A stretch of DNA of 35,767 nt from Thermodesulfobacteriota bacterium (GTDB taxonomy: Bacteria > Desulfobacterota > DSM-4660 > Desulfatiglandales > Desulfatiglandaceae). The stretch is from positions 1 to 35,767 of the forward strand of contig JANQDY010000213.1 of NCBI GenBank assembly GCA_028278625.1, read 5' to 3'. Every line of letters starts with the position of its first letter. Position 1 is the first letter of the stretch. The notes below the pieces were generated by a model, which worked only from the letters and a program-made list of their open reading frames with translations, was not told where the DNA came from and searched no databases. Positions 18,109 to 29,184 of this stretch are shown piece after piece. The position numbers and the translations under genes were made by a program.

Positions 18109-18125
18109 AGCAAGAGGTTTGCCAA
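18109..18125 (-). promoter_or_regulatory. Sigma54 promoter of the chemoreceptor gene at 16112-17983
   Basis: Minus strand TTGGCAAACCTCTTGCT matches the sigma54 pattern TGGCA, six bases, TTGCW. GG (18122-18123) and GC (18110-18111) are separated by the required 10 bp. The start point would be near 18098. An A/T-rich stretch (about 18124-18160) between this element and the palindromes could bend and might bind IHF, although the IHF match is imperfect. Confidence 0.75.
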
Positions 18126-18197
18126 TTTTTTGGAAAAAATTTTCATCATTGATTTTAGGAGGTTAAGAATAGAACCGGGGGATGAGCATGAGGAGCG

Positions 18198-18212
18198 TCC
18201 TGAAAATCAGGA
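18198..18212. promoter_or_regulatory. Upstream activator palindrome, copy 2
   Basis: TCCTGAAAATCAGGA, identical to the other two copies. The centre (18205) is 96 bp from the left edge of the sigma54 element, about -107 from the predicted start point. It lies 43 bp from copy 3, close to four helical turns, so both copies face the same side of the DNA. Confidence 0.7.
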
Positions 18213-18240
18213 ACGGAGCAAATGGGTTTCGCCGATTTTG

Positions 18241-18255
18241 TCCTGAAAATCAGGA
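18241..18255. promoter_or_regulatory. Upstream activator palindrome, copy 3
   Basis: TCCTGAAAATCAGGA, the copy farthest from the promoter (about -150). It starts 17 bp after the stop codon of the hybrid kinase at 18272-20089. It could be taken for a terminator of that gene, but it has a 3-base loop, no T-run, and exact sister copies elsewhere. Confidence 0.7.
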
Positions 18256-18271
18256 GCAAACACGGTCCGGC

Positions 18272-20089
18272 CTAGTCATGATCCACCGGGGGAATGCCGT
18301 CGGCATCAAGAATCTCACGAACCTTTCTGGCCAGGTCTTCACGGTTAAAGGGCTTATGGATAAACTGGACGCATTGATCCAATACGCCTTGGCGGGCAAT
18401 AATATCGGCGGAATAGCCGGACATGAACAGGCATTTGATGTTCGGGTACGATGGTAGAAGCCTTTCAGCCAAATCACGGCCGCTCATCTTCGGCATGACA
18501 ACATCGGTGATAAGGAGATGAATCTCCCCGTTGTGGGATTCGCATATGCCAATGGCCTCCGTAGGGCCCAACGCATCCAGCACCGCATAGCCGAGGCGTT
18601 CCAGCATCATTTTCATCATATGCAAAAGCCCCTTTTCATCCTCCACCAGCAAAATGGTCTCGGCGCCGACCGGGGTTGAGGCTTCGGTTGCGGACACTGG
18701 TTTTTGTGCCTTCTCTTTGGCATGACGGGGAAGGTAGATTTTGAACGTCGTTCCCACGCCCGGATCGCTGTAGACGTCAATAAAGCCATCATTCTGTTTG
18801 ACAATGCCGTATACGGTGGCCAGCCCAAGCCCCGTTCCCTCACCGACCGCTTTTGTGGTAAAAAACGGTTCGAAAATGCCTTTTAGGGTTTCCGGCTCCA
18901 TGCCGGAACCATTGTCGCTTACCGCGATCATGACGTAATCGCCGGGATGAACGCCGTCATGGTAGCGGCAATCGGCCGCGTCAAAACTTGCGTTATCTGT
19001 TTTGATGGTGACGTTGCCCACACCTTTGACGGCATCCCGGGCATTGATGCAAAGATTCGTCAAGACCTGATCAACCTGAAAAGGATCCAGTTTAACCGGC
19101 CAAAGGTTTGTCCTGGGCCGCCAGGAAAGATGAATGCCTTCACCGATCAGCCGTCTGAGCATTTTGAGACTCTTTTCCAGGATTTCGTTCAGGTCAAGCA
19201 CCCTCGGCGAAATGGTCTGTTTCCGAGCAAAGGCCAGGAGCTGTCGGATCAGGTCACCGGAACGTTCAGCTGCCGTTCGGATCTCCCGCATGCCGGACAT
19301 CAGCGGATTTCCGTTGCCCAGTTCTTCAATGATCATCTCCGTATGGCCCAAAATGATGTTCAGCATATTATTGAAATCATGGGCCACACCCCCGGCGAGC
19401 CGGCCGATGGATTCCATTTTCCGGGCCTGTTGAAGCTGATGTTCGAGTTTCATCACCCGGCTGATGTCGGTCAGGTTCACCACCATTCCCGCTGGCGTTC
19501 CTTCAGACCCCTTGATGAGCGCGGCGCTTATCAGAATATCAACGACATCCCCCTTTTTGGTGAGCCGCTTCGTCTGGATCTGGACTTTCCTGCCCGACTG
19601 GTAAAGCTTTTCGATGCTTTTCGCGGTCAGTTCTTTTTGATCATCCGGAACAAAGGGGATCCGCTTTCCTTTTACCTCCTCTATGCGCCATCCGAATAGC
19701 TCAGTAAAGGCCGGATTCAGGAATTCCGGATAACCCTTTCTGTCATACACCACAACTGGGTCCGGGCTGGCATCCAAGATCGCCTGCAATCGTTGTTCAC
19801 TTTTCTTAAGGGCCTCTTCAGTGCGCCGGTATCGATCTATTTCCCTGCGCAAAAGGATGAATATCAATATGGCTGAAGCAAGGACGAAAAGCCAGCCTTT
19901 GAACATTTGAATATTCGTCATGAATTCGCGATCCCTAACGAACATGTGCACGATTTGGTCGGACAAAAGAATCCAAAGCGCTGAAAAAACCGCATATATA
20001 ACAGATATTTTCAAAGACACCCGCTCAAGGAAGGGTCGTTTCCCGCTAAGACTGCCGCGAATTTCCCTTTCTAACGAACGCCTTCTCAT
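18272..20089 (-). CDS. Membrane hybrid histidine kinase: 2 TM, PAS, HisKA, HATPase, REC
   Basis: 605 residues. A basic N-terminus is followed by two hydrophobic helices (about 25-48 and 58-80) with the LWILLSD motif shared with the kinase at 2536-5256. One PAS domain (about 95-215, VVVYDRKGYPEFLNP), HisKA with H237 in LAGGVAHDFNNML, an HATPase (NLCINARDAV, DNGSGM, GEGTGLGLATVYG) and a receiver (about 485-600, LLITDVVMPKMSG and IHKPF) follow. Its ATG overlaps the TGA of the NtrC-type regulator gene (ATGA), so the two are translationally coupled. It is the third gene of the unit kinase, regulator, kinase. Both kinases may feed the regulator, with the receivers acting as phosphate sinks or checkpoints (inference). 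Confidence 0.93.
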   Translation of the reverse strand: MRRRSLEREIRGSLSGKRPFLERVSLKISVIYAVFSALWILLSDQIVHMFVRDREFMTNIQMFKGWLFVLASAILIFILLRREIDRYRRTEEALKKSEQRLQAILDASPDPVVVYDRKGYPEFLNPAFTELFGWRIEEVKGKRIPFVPDDQKELTAKSIEKLYQSGRKVQIQTKRLTKKGDVVDILISAALIKGSEGTPAGMVVNLTDISRVMKLEHQLQQARKMESIGRLAGGVAHDFNNMLNIILGHTEMIIEELGNGNPLMSGMREIRTAAERSGDLIRQLLAFARKQTISPRVLDLNEILEKSLKMLRRLIGEGIHLSWRPRTNLWPVKLDPFQVDQVLTNLCINARDAVKGVGNVTIKTDNASFDAADCRYHDGVHPGDYVMIAVSDNGSGMEPETLKGIFEPFFTTKAVGEGTGLGLATVYGIVKQNDGFIDVYSDPGVGTTFKIYLPRHAKEKAQKPVSATEASTPVGAETILLVEDEKGLLHMMKMMLERLGYAVLDALGPTEAIGICESHNGEIHLLITDVVMPKMSGRDLAERLLPSYPNIKCLFMSGYSADIIARQGVLDQCVQFIHKPFNREDLARKVREILDADGIPPVDHD

Positions 20090-21531
20090 TCTTGGGCCTC
20101 ATCGTATTTAAAATCGGCCAGGGAAATGCCGTGCTTTTGTAGAAAAAAATAGAGGCGGGACTTTGACAAACCGGCAAGACGGCAGGCTTCGTTCACATTT
20201 CCTTTTGCCAGATCGCATATCACGGCAAAATACTTTTTTTCTCCGGTTTCCAGCAACCGGTTCCGAAAATCCCTGTAGGTCTCCGGAACCTGGCTGGTTT
20301 GGAGTGATTCGGCAGTGACGGGAATGGGGCCTGATCCGCCTTTGGCGGTCTTGCCGATGCTGGACCGAGCGATTTTGATCCGGATCTGATCCGGGAGATG
20401 ATTGGGAAAGAGAACCGGTTCTTCCCCGGCGGTTGCCATGGCGCTTTCCAGGGCATTGAACAGCTCGCGCACGTTGCCGGGCCAGTGATAATTTCCGATG
20501 GCCTCGAAAAAATCGGGAGAAAAACCTTTGGTCAAAATACCTGTTTTTCGACACTTTTCGGAAATATGGTACATGGCCAGCTCCAGGATATCCTCCGGCC
20601 GTTCACGCAAGGGAGGAACAGGGATGGAAAAAGAATAAATCCGGTACAGGAGGTCCTTTCGAAATGCATCCGTTTTGACCATGGTTTCCAGTTTCCGGTT
20701 GGTAGCGGAGATGAGCCTGAAATCGCTGCTGACCTCGATCTTGCTCCCCAGGGGCCGATACCGGTGCTCCTGGAGAACCCTAAGAAAAGCCTTTTGGATC
20801 GACGAGGGAAGCTCTCCCACTTCATCCAGAAACAGGGTCCCTTTGTGCGCCTGCTCAACCAAGCCGATCTGTTTGTGATCGGCGCCGGTAAATGCGCCCT
20901 TTTCATAACCTAGAAGAATTCCTTCCACCAGCGACTCGGGAATTGCCGCGCAATCCACAACGATAAACGGTTCTTTTGCACGCGGGCTGTTGCGGTGGAT
21001 GGCTCTGGCCAGCAGCTCCTTACCAACACCGGTTTCCCCCTGAATCAGCACGCTAACATCGCTGCTTGCCGCCTTTGACACCAGGTTCAGACATGATCTC
21101 AAGCGATGACTGTTCCCGATGATGCCGTCTCTGTTCAAGTCCGGCGGGAAATCCCCGCCTTTTTTCTCCTTTCGGTACGCCAAGGCACGACTGAGCGGTA
21201 GGGTGATAGCGTTGACGGAAGCCGGTTTTTCGATATAATCCCATGCACCCCATCGAATGGCCAGTTCGGCGCCGTCGGGATCCCCGGCACCGGTGATGAT
21301 GATAATTTCCGGGTCGTAGTGCATCTTCTTTATGACGGGAACGGACTGAATGCCGTCTCCATCCGGCAACCCAACGTCCAGCATGATCACATCGAATTCA
21401 TGGGCCTTCGCAAGGCCAACACCATCTTTCAAGGTCAGTGCAAATACGGCGCTATGGCCCATGCGATGAATCCGGCGGGAAAAGGCATCGCAAAAGGCCC
21501 GGTCGTCGTCGATAATGAGAATGCTGGCCAT
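20086..21531 (-). CDS. Sigma54-dependent NtrC-family response regulator
   Basis: 481 residues with REC, AAA+ and Fis-type HTH domains. The receiver (about 1-120) has D8-D10 and the acceptor D52 in VIMLDVGLPDGDG. The AAA+ domain (about 140-370) has Walker A GETGVGKE, the sigma54-contacting loop GAFTGA, Walker B GTLFLDEVGELP and the arginine-finger region LLYRIYSFSIPVPPLRERPEDI. The C-terminal helix-turn-helix (about 445-475) reads NEACRLAGLSKSRLYFFL. An intact GAFTGA means that it can activate sigma54 polymerase. It starts 4 bp after the upstream kinase and overlaps the downstream kinase by 4 bp. Likely targets are the palindromes and sigma54 elements at 15954-16057 and 18109-18255, directly downstream of its operon. 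Confidence 0.96.
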   Translation of the reverse strand: MASILIIDDDRAFCDAFSRRIHRMGHSAVFALTLKDGVGLAKAHEFDVIMLDVGLPDGDGIQSVPVIKKMHYDPEIIIITGAGDPDGAELAIRWGAWDYIEKPASVNAITLPLSRALAYRKEKKGGDFPPDLNRDGIIGNSHRLRSCLNLVSKAASSDVSVLIQGETGVGKELLARAIHRNSPRAKEPFIVVDCAAIPESLVEGILLGYEKGAFTGADHKQIGLVEQAHKGTLFLDEVGELPSSIQKAFLRVLQEHRYRPLGSKIEVSSDFRLISATNRKLETMVKTDAFRKDLLYRIYSFSIPVPPLRERPEDILELAMYHISEKCRKTGILTKGFSPDFFEAIGNYHWPGNVRELFNALESAMATAGEEPVLFPNHLPDQIRIKIARSSIGKTAKGGSGPIPVTAESLQTSQVPETYRDFRNRLLETGEKKYFAVICDLAKGNVNEACRLAGLSKSRLYFFLQKHGISLADFKYDEAQE

Positions 21532-21535
21532 ATGT

Positions 21536-24082
<2,547 letters not shown>

Positions 24083-24245
24083 TGGAACATCCTTTCCCGC
24101 CGGTTTTGACCCGTTCTTGAGGCCTCTGCCGTGGCTGATTGCTTCCAACAAAAGGGGCATACGGATTGGCGTGGGTTCGGTGGAACCTTATAAGGATCAT
24201 CAGGGTCGTCGAAAAGTCAGCGAACAACAGAGCAGACAGCCCGGA

Positions 24246-24647
24246 TTATGGGACCACATGGAATCCAGCCAGTTCGAAATGTCTGTCAAAAGAAAAAACG
24301 CGATTGATCTTCTCACGTTTCATCAAAACAAAAGAAATACAATCGGTAAAGCTGACATGTTGATCCGCATATTTGCCAAAAAATTGCAGAGCGTTGATTT
24401 CATCTCTCCTATCGGGTCTGCATATGGTGAGTGTCTGGGAGGCATAGATGTTCTTTGCCCTTTGAACGGCAAAGCCGTGTCCCGCCCGCCGGCCCAATAG
24501 TGTAAACGTTTCATCGAGTACAAAGTTGCTGGTAACGCAGTTTTCTCGGTTAGAGCCCAGCTTCTCCCAGACATCAACTGCGCTGCGATGGTATTGATCG
24601 TCGCGGAGGTGACGCGCCAGGAATGCTCCAGTGTCGATGAAAATCAC
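24246..24647 (-). CDS. PIN-domain toxin (VapC-like RNase)
   Basis: 133 residues, a usual length for PIN toxins, which cut RNA in a metal-dependent way. The acidic site is complete by eye: D5 in FIDTGAF, E46 in VLDETF, D102 in FTDCISF and D121 in SFDRHF. The start is GTG 24647, which overlaps the antitoxin stop as GTGA, so toxin translation should depend on antitoxin translation. The pair lies alone between the stressosome kinase and the two-component operon, unlike every other gene in the window in function, so it may have been acquired. Confidence 0.88.
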   Translation of the reverse strand: MIFIDTGAFLARHLRDDQYHRSAVDVWEKLGSNRENCVTSNFVLDETFTLLGRRAGHGFAVQRAKNIYASQTLTICRPDRRDEINALQFFGKYADQHVSFTDCISFVLMKREKINRVFSFDRHFELAGFHVVP

Positions 24648-24886
24648 TTTTCATCTCCATACAGGTAGCCGTCATGGTTGAATGCCAGGTCCTCGGGAGT
24701 TGTGCCGGCAAAAACCGCGTTGTCCGAAAACAGCGAATCGTCATCTGCTCCACGCTTGTTCTCTATCTCCAGCGATTTTTTCAGGGCTTCCCGGATATAC
24801 TGGCCCAGAGAAATGTTCATCTTCTTTGCCTGGTTGGATGCCCTGGTTTTCAGTTCAGGCGGCAGCATGATCGTCGTACGGTCCAT
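24644..24886 (-). CDS. Ribbon-helix-helix antitoxin of the PIN toxin
   Basis: 80 residues. The N-terminal part (MDRTTIMLPPELKTRASNQA, then MNISLGQYIREALKK) is a ribbon-helix-helix DNA-binding domain. The acidic C-terminus (GADDDSLFSDNAVF to GDEK) is typical of the segment that wraps the toxin. ATG 24886 has GGAGGAG just upstream. It would bind and inhibit the PIN toxin and repress its own promoter, which is visible directly upstream. Confidence 0.85.
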   Translation of the reverse strand: MDRTTIMLPPELKTRASNQAKKMNISLGQYIREALKKSLEIENKRGADDDSLFSDNAVFAGTTPEDLAFNHDGYLYGDEK

Positions 24887-24901
24887 AATTCTCCTCCGTT
24901 G

Positions 24902-24910
24902 GTGTGACAC
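24902..24910. promoter_or_regulatory. Possible antitoxin operator dyad
   Basis: GTGTGACAC is a short inverted repeat (GTGT/ACAC with one central base) at about the predicted transcription start, between the -10 box and the ribosome site. It is a fitting place for autorepression by the RHH antitoxin, but it is short and could be chance. Confidence 0.3.
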
Positions 24911-24914
24911 ATAC

Positions 24915-24943
24915 ATAATAGCACCGCCATAAGTACTTGTCAA
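24915..24943 (-). promoter_or_regulatory. Strong sigma70-type promoter of the toxin-antitoxin pair
   Basis: Minus strand TTGACA (24938-24943), a 17-bp spacer, and TATTAT (24915-24920) preceded by TGC, which makes an extended -10. It has a perfect -35, optimal spacing and one mismatch in the -10. It is the best sigma70 promoter seen in the window. Confidence 0.8.
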
Positions 24944-25042
24944 AGATGGGACCATAGAAGAAACTGATTTTGGCCCTCAAAGGCTAATCCCCTTGGAAGC
25001 CGTCAGTCAAAAAAGGCTTTCTATTACCGTTTTACGGACCAC

Positions 25043-28000
25043 CTATCCATTCAGCCTGTTCTGAATGGACTCCGCCAGCGGCAGGGCTTCCTTGAACTTG
25101 TATTTCTTGATCAGCTTCTCAAGATCCCCCATCTCCATGCTCACCGTCGGAGGACACGGGCATGTTTTTACTTTTGTCATGGCCTCTTTGCAAAGTTTCG
25201 GCTTGCGTGTCTTCAGATGGGGTACCAATTCCGAAAGGGCCGCCAATAGGGCCTCGGGATCCGCTGCATCAGCGCTCTCCGGGACCTTCTCCACCCGCTG
25301 GTCCTCTAATTTGTCCAGTATGCCTTCAACCAGGGGGAGGGCCTCCTTGAACTTGTATTTCTTGATTAGCTTCTCAAGATCCCCCATCTCCATGCTCACC
25401 GTGGGTGGGCAGGGGCATGTCTTTACTTTTGTCATGGCCTCTTTGCAGGGTTTCGGCTTGCGTGTCTTCAGATGAGGGACCATTTCCGAAAGGGCCGCCG
25501 AAAGGGCTTCGGGATCCCCTTCCTGCCCCGTGTCCCGGGCAGTGACTGCCTGGGGCTCTTCACCACCCAATACCCCAAGCGCGGTGATGACATTCGCAAG
25601 AACTTTTCCAAAAGCGGAAATCCTTTCATCACCGGGATCGGAAAGCCCGTCTTTAATGGCAAATTCCACCGCCGCCGCCGCTTCCTGCAATGACCCGGCC
25701 CCCACATTACCGGCAACTCCCTTGATGCTGTGGGCCAGACGTTCGGCTTCTTCCGCCTTTTCGGTTTTTAGCAGGTCTTTGATTTCCTTCTCTGTATCAG
25801 CGTAGTCGTCCCTCAATTTTACCAGGAGTTTGCGGTACAGCTTCTCGTTGCCGCCCACCCGCATGAGTCCCTCTTCCAGGTTGATCCCTTCAATGGTTTT
25901 TGGCAGTTCGTCTTTGGCGACAGGCGCCGGGGGTTCAGTGGTGGGAGAGGGAGTATCGGCCGCCGGCTCAAATCCCCGCTCTCCCGGCTTTATCCACTGG
26001 CCCAGACAGGTAAAAAGCTGGTTCACATCGATGGGTTTGGCCACATGGTCGTTCATGCCCGCATCCAGGGCCTTTTCCCGGTCCCCGGCCATGGCGTTTG
26101 CCGTCATGGCAATGATGGGAAGATCGTCCAGCCGTTTATCCTTTCGGATTTCACGGGAGGCGGTATACCCGTCCATGACGGGCATCTGGATGTCCATGAG
26201 CACCGCCTGAAAGTCGTGGTCTCCCGTTACGGCATCCAGTGCCTGTTTTCCGTCCCCCACGGTGGTGACATTCAGGCCGGCGCCCCCCAGAATCTCCTGG
26301 GCCACCTGCTGGTTGATCTCGTTATCTTCCACCAACAACACGTGAGCCCCTCTAATATTGGCCACCCCTTCGGGCTCGGCCGCCGTTCCCTTCCGGCGCC
26401 GGCTCAGGGACGCGTCTTCCTTTCCGAAGGCGGCCATGGTGGCGTCCATCAACATGGAAGGGGTCACCGGCTTGATGAGAAAACCATCCAGGCCGATGCG
26501 GTCCACCTGGTTCATGAGTTCCTCACGGCCATAGGCCGTCACCATGATGATTTTGGGCTTGTGGGTCAGACGTGAATGCTGGAGAATTTTCTCGGACGCT
26601 TCAAGGCCGTCCATGAACGGCATGTTCCAGTCCATGAACACCAGTTTGTAAGGGTGTTCCGGATCCGCCTTTTCCAGTTCGGCCAGCCCTTCAAGGGCAC
26701 CCGGAACCAGTGTTACCTGAAAGGACATGGCGGTCAGCATGCCTTCAAGAATTTCACGGTTGGTGTCGTTATCGTCCACCACCAGCACTTTGAGGCCTCT
26801 CAGATCGGGGTCCGGTTCCAGCGCTTTTTTCTGCTGCACCTCGCCGATACCGAAAACCGCCGTGAAAATAAACTCGCTCCCCACACCCTTTTCACTCTCC
26901 ACCCAGATATCGCCGCCCATCATCTCCACCAGACGCTTGCTGATGGTGAGCCCGAGACCCGTGCCCCCGTATTTACGAGTTGTGGAACTGTCGGCCTGGC
27001 TGAAGGCTTTAAATAGTTTTCCGCACTGTTCCTTGGTAAGGCCGATGCCCGTATCCCTTACACCGAACCGCACTTTGACCTGTTGGTCATCGGTTCTCTC
27101 CATGAGCTGGGCGGATATGACGATTTCCCCCTCTTCGGTAAATTTCACCGCATTGTTGGAGAGATTGACGAGCACCTGGCTCAGGCGGAGGGGATCCCCC
27201 TTCAGATCGTTGGGGAGCTCCGGATCCACCTTCAGCAGCAGTTCAAGTTTCTTTTCCTGTGATTTCACCCCCACCAGGTTGGCCACGTTGTCGAGGGCCT
27301 GATCGAGGCTGAAATCGATGATCTCCATATCCATCTTGCCGGCTTCGATCTTGCTGAAATCCAGGATGTCGTTGATGATGCCCAACAGGGCCTGGGCGCT
27401 GGACTGTATTTTAACGAGATAGTCGTGCTGCTTCGGATCCAGGTCCGTCTTGAGGGCCAGGTGGCTCATGCCGATGATGGCGTTCATGGGGGTACGGATT
27501 TCGTGGCTCATGTTGGCCAGAAACTCACTCTTGGCTTTGGTGGCGTCCTCGGCCTTCTGCTTCTCCTCGTCCAGGTCCTGCATCATGTTGAGCATGGCGC
27601 GCCTGGCCTCCGCCAGTTCATCCAACTGCTCCTTGAGGGCCTCGGATGCCCTCTCAGCGGATTCCCTGGCGGCCTGAATCTCCTCGGTGGATGATCTCAG
27701 GGCCTCGTTCTTCTCCTGCAGATCGTGGAGCAGTTCAGCCCGGGACTCCTTGCCAAGCATCTCCCGCAACCCTTCGATGAAATGATTGGACGGTCGGAAA
27801 TCCGGCTGGGACAAATATTTGAAGGCCAGAATCCCTGGCGTGGAAGATCCCCCATTCTGGACATCAAACCCGTCAAAAAAGGGGGACCAGCTTTGTGAAA
27901 CCATCCCTTTGTCAGCATAGGAGAACCGCAGGCTCAATCCGCTTCGACCGTTTCGGTCATTTAAAAAGATGGCCACGTCCACGTCAAACGGGTCGCGGGG

Positions 28001-28150
28001 GCCCCGTCGCAACAGCTGTGAAAAAGCGGTCACCAGCCTTGTGGCTTCAAAAGCATCATACCCCAGGGATTCCGCCAGCCGTTGAATCTTCCGCCGGGAT
28101 TCCTTGAACGCATCCGGGGTCTTTACGGAAAGACTGCCTAATTCAATCAT
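25043..28150 (-). CDS. Stressosome-linked hybrid kinase: RsbT-like N-domain, HisKA, HATPase, REC, REC, HPt, duplicated tail
   Basis: 1035 residues, soluble. The N-terminal part (about 1-140; [16 protein letters not shown], then beta strands) resembles a degenerate GHKL/RsbT fold without an intact N-box. A coiled coil follows (about 145-205). HisKA has H216 in [11 protein letters not shown], then an HATPase ([23 protein letters not shown]). Receiver 1 has its Asp in LVFMDWNMP and receiver 2 in AVLMDIQMP. The HPt domain has H807 in [10 protein letters not shown]. The C-terminal about 150 residues hold two near-identical 61-residue repeats. The ATG at 28150 overlaps the stop of the RsbX-like gene (ATGA); the longer open frame is not needed. 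The gene therefore closes the Rsb operon, and RsbT or the phosphatase may control its N-domain (inference). No output regulator follows directly. Confidence 0.9.
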   Translation of the reverse strand: MIELGSLSVKTPDAFKESRRKIQRLAESLGYDAFEATRLVTAFSQLLRRGPRDPFDVDVAIFLNDRNGRSGLSLRFSYADKGMVSQSWSPFFDGFDVQNGGSSTPGILAFKYLSQPDFRPSNHFIEGLREMLGKESRAELLHDLQEKNEALRSSTEEIQAARESAERASEALKEQLDELAEARRAMLNMMQDLDEEKQKAEDATKAKSEFLANMSHEIRTPMNAIIGMSHLALKTDLDPKQHDYLVKIQSSAQALLGIINDILDFSKIEAGKMDMEIIDFSLDQALDNVANLVGVKSQEKKLELLLKVDPELPNDLKGDPLRLSQVLVNLSNNAVKFTEEGEIVISAQLMERTDDQQVKVRFGVRDTGIGLTKEQCGKLFKAFSQADSSTTRKYGGTGLGLTISKRLVEMMGGDIWVESEKGVGSEFIFTAVFGIGEVQQKKALEPDPDLRGLKVLVVDDNDTNREILEGMLTAMSFQVTLVPGALEGLAELEKADPEHPYKLVFMDWNMPFMDGLEASEKILQHSRLTHKPKIIMVTAYGREELMNQVDRIGLDGFLIKPVTPSMLMDATMAAFGKEDASLSRRRKGTAAEPEGVANIRGAHVLLVEDNEINQQVAQEILGGAGLNVTTVGDGKQALDAVTGDHDFQAVLMDIQMPVMDGYTASREIRKDKRLDDLPIIAMTANAMAGDREKALDAGMNDHVAKPIDVNQLFTCLGQWIKPGERGFEPAADTPSPTTEPPAPVAKDELPKTIEGINLEEGLMRVGGNEKLYRKLLVKLRDDYADTEKEIKDLLKTEKAEEAERLAHSIKGVAGNVGAGSLQEAAAAVEFAIKDGLSDPGDERISAFGKVLANVITALGVLGGEEPQAVTARDTGQEGDPEALSAALSEMVPHLKTRKPKPCKEAMTKVKTCPCPPTVSMEMGDLEKLIKKYKFKEALPLVEGILDKLEDQRVEKVPESADAADPEALLAALSELVPHLKTRKPKLCKEAMTKVKTCPCPPTVSMEMGDLEKLIKKYKFKEALPLAESIQNRLNG
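25080..25517 (-). repeat. Tandem duplication inside the hybrid kinase tail
   Basis: Two near-identical 183-bp units (25080-25262 and 25335-25517) with a period of 255 bp, exactly 85 codons. Each encodes PEAL.AALSE, then [38 protein letters not shown] and [11 protein letters not shown]. Differences are mostly at silent positions, so the duplication is recent or is kept alike by gene conversion. A single copy of a similar helical tail is common after HPt domains in such kinases. Confidence 0.9.
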
Positions 28151-28734
28151 GGTCCGTACCTCAATACTATGCACGACGCATCATCGGTCCCTTTTCCCAA
28201 TTGTTCCATTATGTTGGTGGCAACCGTCTTTGCGGACCCTTTCAAAAGATCCGGATAAAAGACCGGATCAAACCGTTCCTTCACCCCGTCAGAGGTCAAC
28301 ACCAGAATATCCCCGGCATGGGCCTGGGCCCGCTGTTTTTTTGGCGCGGTCATGTTGTAACCGATGACACCGTCACGGGAAACGAATGAAACCGGAGATG
28401 TGCCGTACAATCGAACGGTTATGTTCCCCACTCCCACAAATTCCATTTCACCGTTTTTCAAATTGAGACTGCAAAGGCCTGCCACGGCCCCACGGGTACC
28501 GTTCAAATGGGCGTGCAGCCCCTTCATCAGGTCCACCAGGTCAAGTTTCCGGTTTTCCTCTAAAAATCGCTCGGCCACCACCGCCACATCGTGGGCTTCC
28601 TTGCCATGGCCCAGAACATCAACCAGCGCCAAAAAGCATGTGTCACCATTCATCCCGATCACACCGGTATCACCACATTCATCCTCGGGACCGGTGAGGG
28701 ACCGTTTTATGAGATGCGTGTCAATTGTCTTCAT
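28147..28734 (-). CDS. rsbX: RsbX-like PP2C-family serine/threonine phosphatase
   Basis: 195 residues, a bare SpoIIE/PP2C-type phosphatase domain. Motifs: [28 protein letters not shown] (metal-binding Asp and Gly), [26 protein letters not shown] and [10 protein letters not shown]. Without the N-terminal domain of RsbU it matches RsbX, the phosphatase that resets RsbR and RsbS in the stressosome cycle. The ATG at 28734 lies 6 bp after the rsbT stop, with GGAGA inside the rsbT end. Its stop overlaps the start of the hybrid kinase. Substrates here would be Thr-phosphorylated RsbR; the RsbS neighbour lacks the usual Ser. Confidence 0.88.
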   Translation of the reverse strand: MKTIDTHLIKRSLTGPEDECGDTGVIGMNGDTCFLALVDVLGHGKEAHDVAVVAERFLEENRKLDLVDLMKGLHAHLNGTRGAVAGLCSLNLKNGEMEFVGVGNITVRLYGTSPVSFVSRDGVIGYNMTAPKKQRAQAHAGDILVLTSDGVKERFDPVFYPDLLKGSAKTVATNIMEQLGKGTDDASCIVLRYGP

Positions 28735-28740
28735 CAGGGT

Positions 28741-29160
28741 TTATCTCCATTTTCTGGCAACAATCCTTGTTCCTGCTCCGGGTTTTGATTGAATATCAAA
28801 ATCATCCATAATCCTTCTAATACTGGAGAGCCCGAGACCCAGTCCACCGCCGTTGCTCATACCTTCTCTCATCGCTTCTTCGAGATTCTCGATACCGGGC
28901 CCTTCATCCTGAACCACAAATTCAATGCCGGATGTGTCTGCTTTTTGAACGGTTCTAAGGGTTACCGTTCCCCGACCCGCGTATCGAATCACATTGGTGG
29001 AGGCCTCCGACGCGGCCGTGGCTATGAGAAACTGCTCGTTCTCATCAAACCCCATTTGCGCGGTCAAACGGCGCACCGCATAAACCACCTGAGCATGGTC
29101 CGACAAGGTCTCAAGATCGATGGTCATATCTTCAACAATATCACTATCCGCCGCTGTCAT
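28741..29160 (-). CDS. rsbT: RsbT-like serine/threonine switch kinase
   Basis: 139 residues with a GHKL ATPase fold of the anti-sigma/RsbT class: N-box ATAASEASTNVIRYAG, G1 box DEGPGI, then GGGLGLGLSSIRRIMDDFDI and PGAGT. In the known pathway RsbT is held by RsbR-RsbS, phosphorylates them on Thr/Ser after a signal, and is released to activate a downstream partner. It sits between rsbS (24 bp) and rsbX (6 bp). Start ATG 29160 has GAGGG upstream, somewhat far; a later in-frame Met is possible. The usual partner RsbU is absent; the hybrid kinase two genes on is the likely target (inference). Confidence 0.92.
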   Translation of the reverse strand: MTAADSDIVEDMTIDLETLSDHAQVVYAVRRLTAQMGFDENEQFLIATAASEASTNVIRYAGRGTVTLRTVQKADTSGIEFVVQDEGPGIENLEEAMREGMSNGGGLGLGLSSIRRIMDDFDIQSKPGAGTRIVARKWR

Positions 29161-29184
29161 TTGTCGTTCGGTCCCTCATGAAGT

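Noticed and set aside
18198..18255. The TCCTGAAAATCAGGA palindromes as intrinsic terminators
   Set aside because: The stem is only 6 bp with a 3-base loop and no T-run; three exact copies at fixed distance from promoter elements fit protein binding better.
25080..25517. CRISPR-like repeat
   Set aside because: Two long in-frame units within a coding region with a 72-bp non-variable gap; this is a protein domain duplication.
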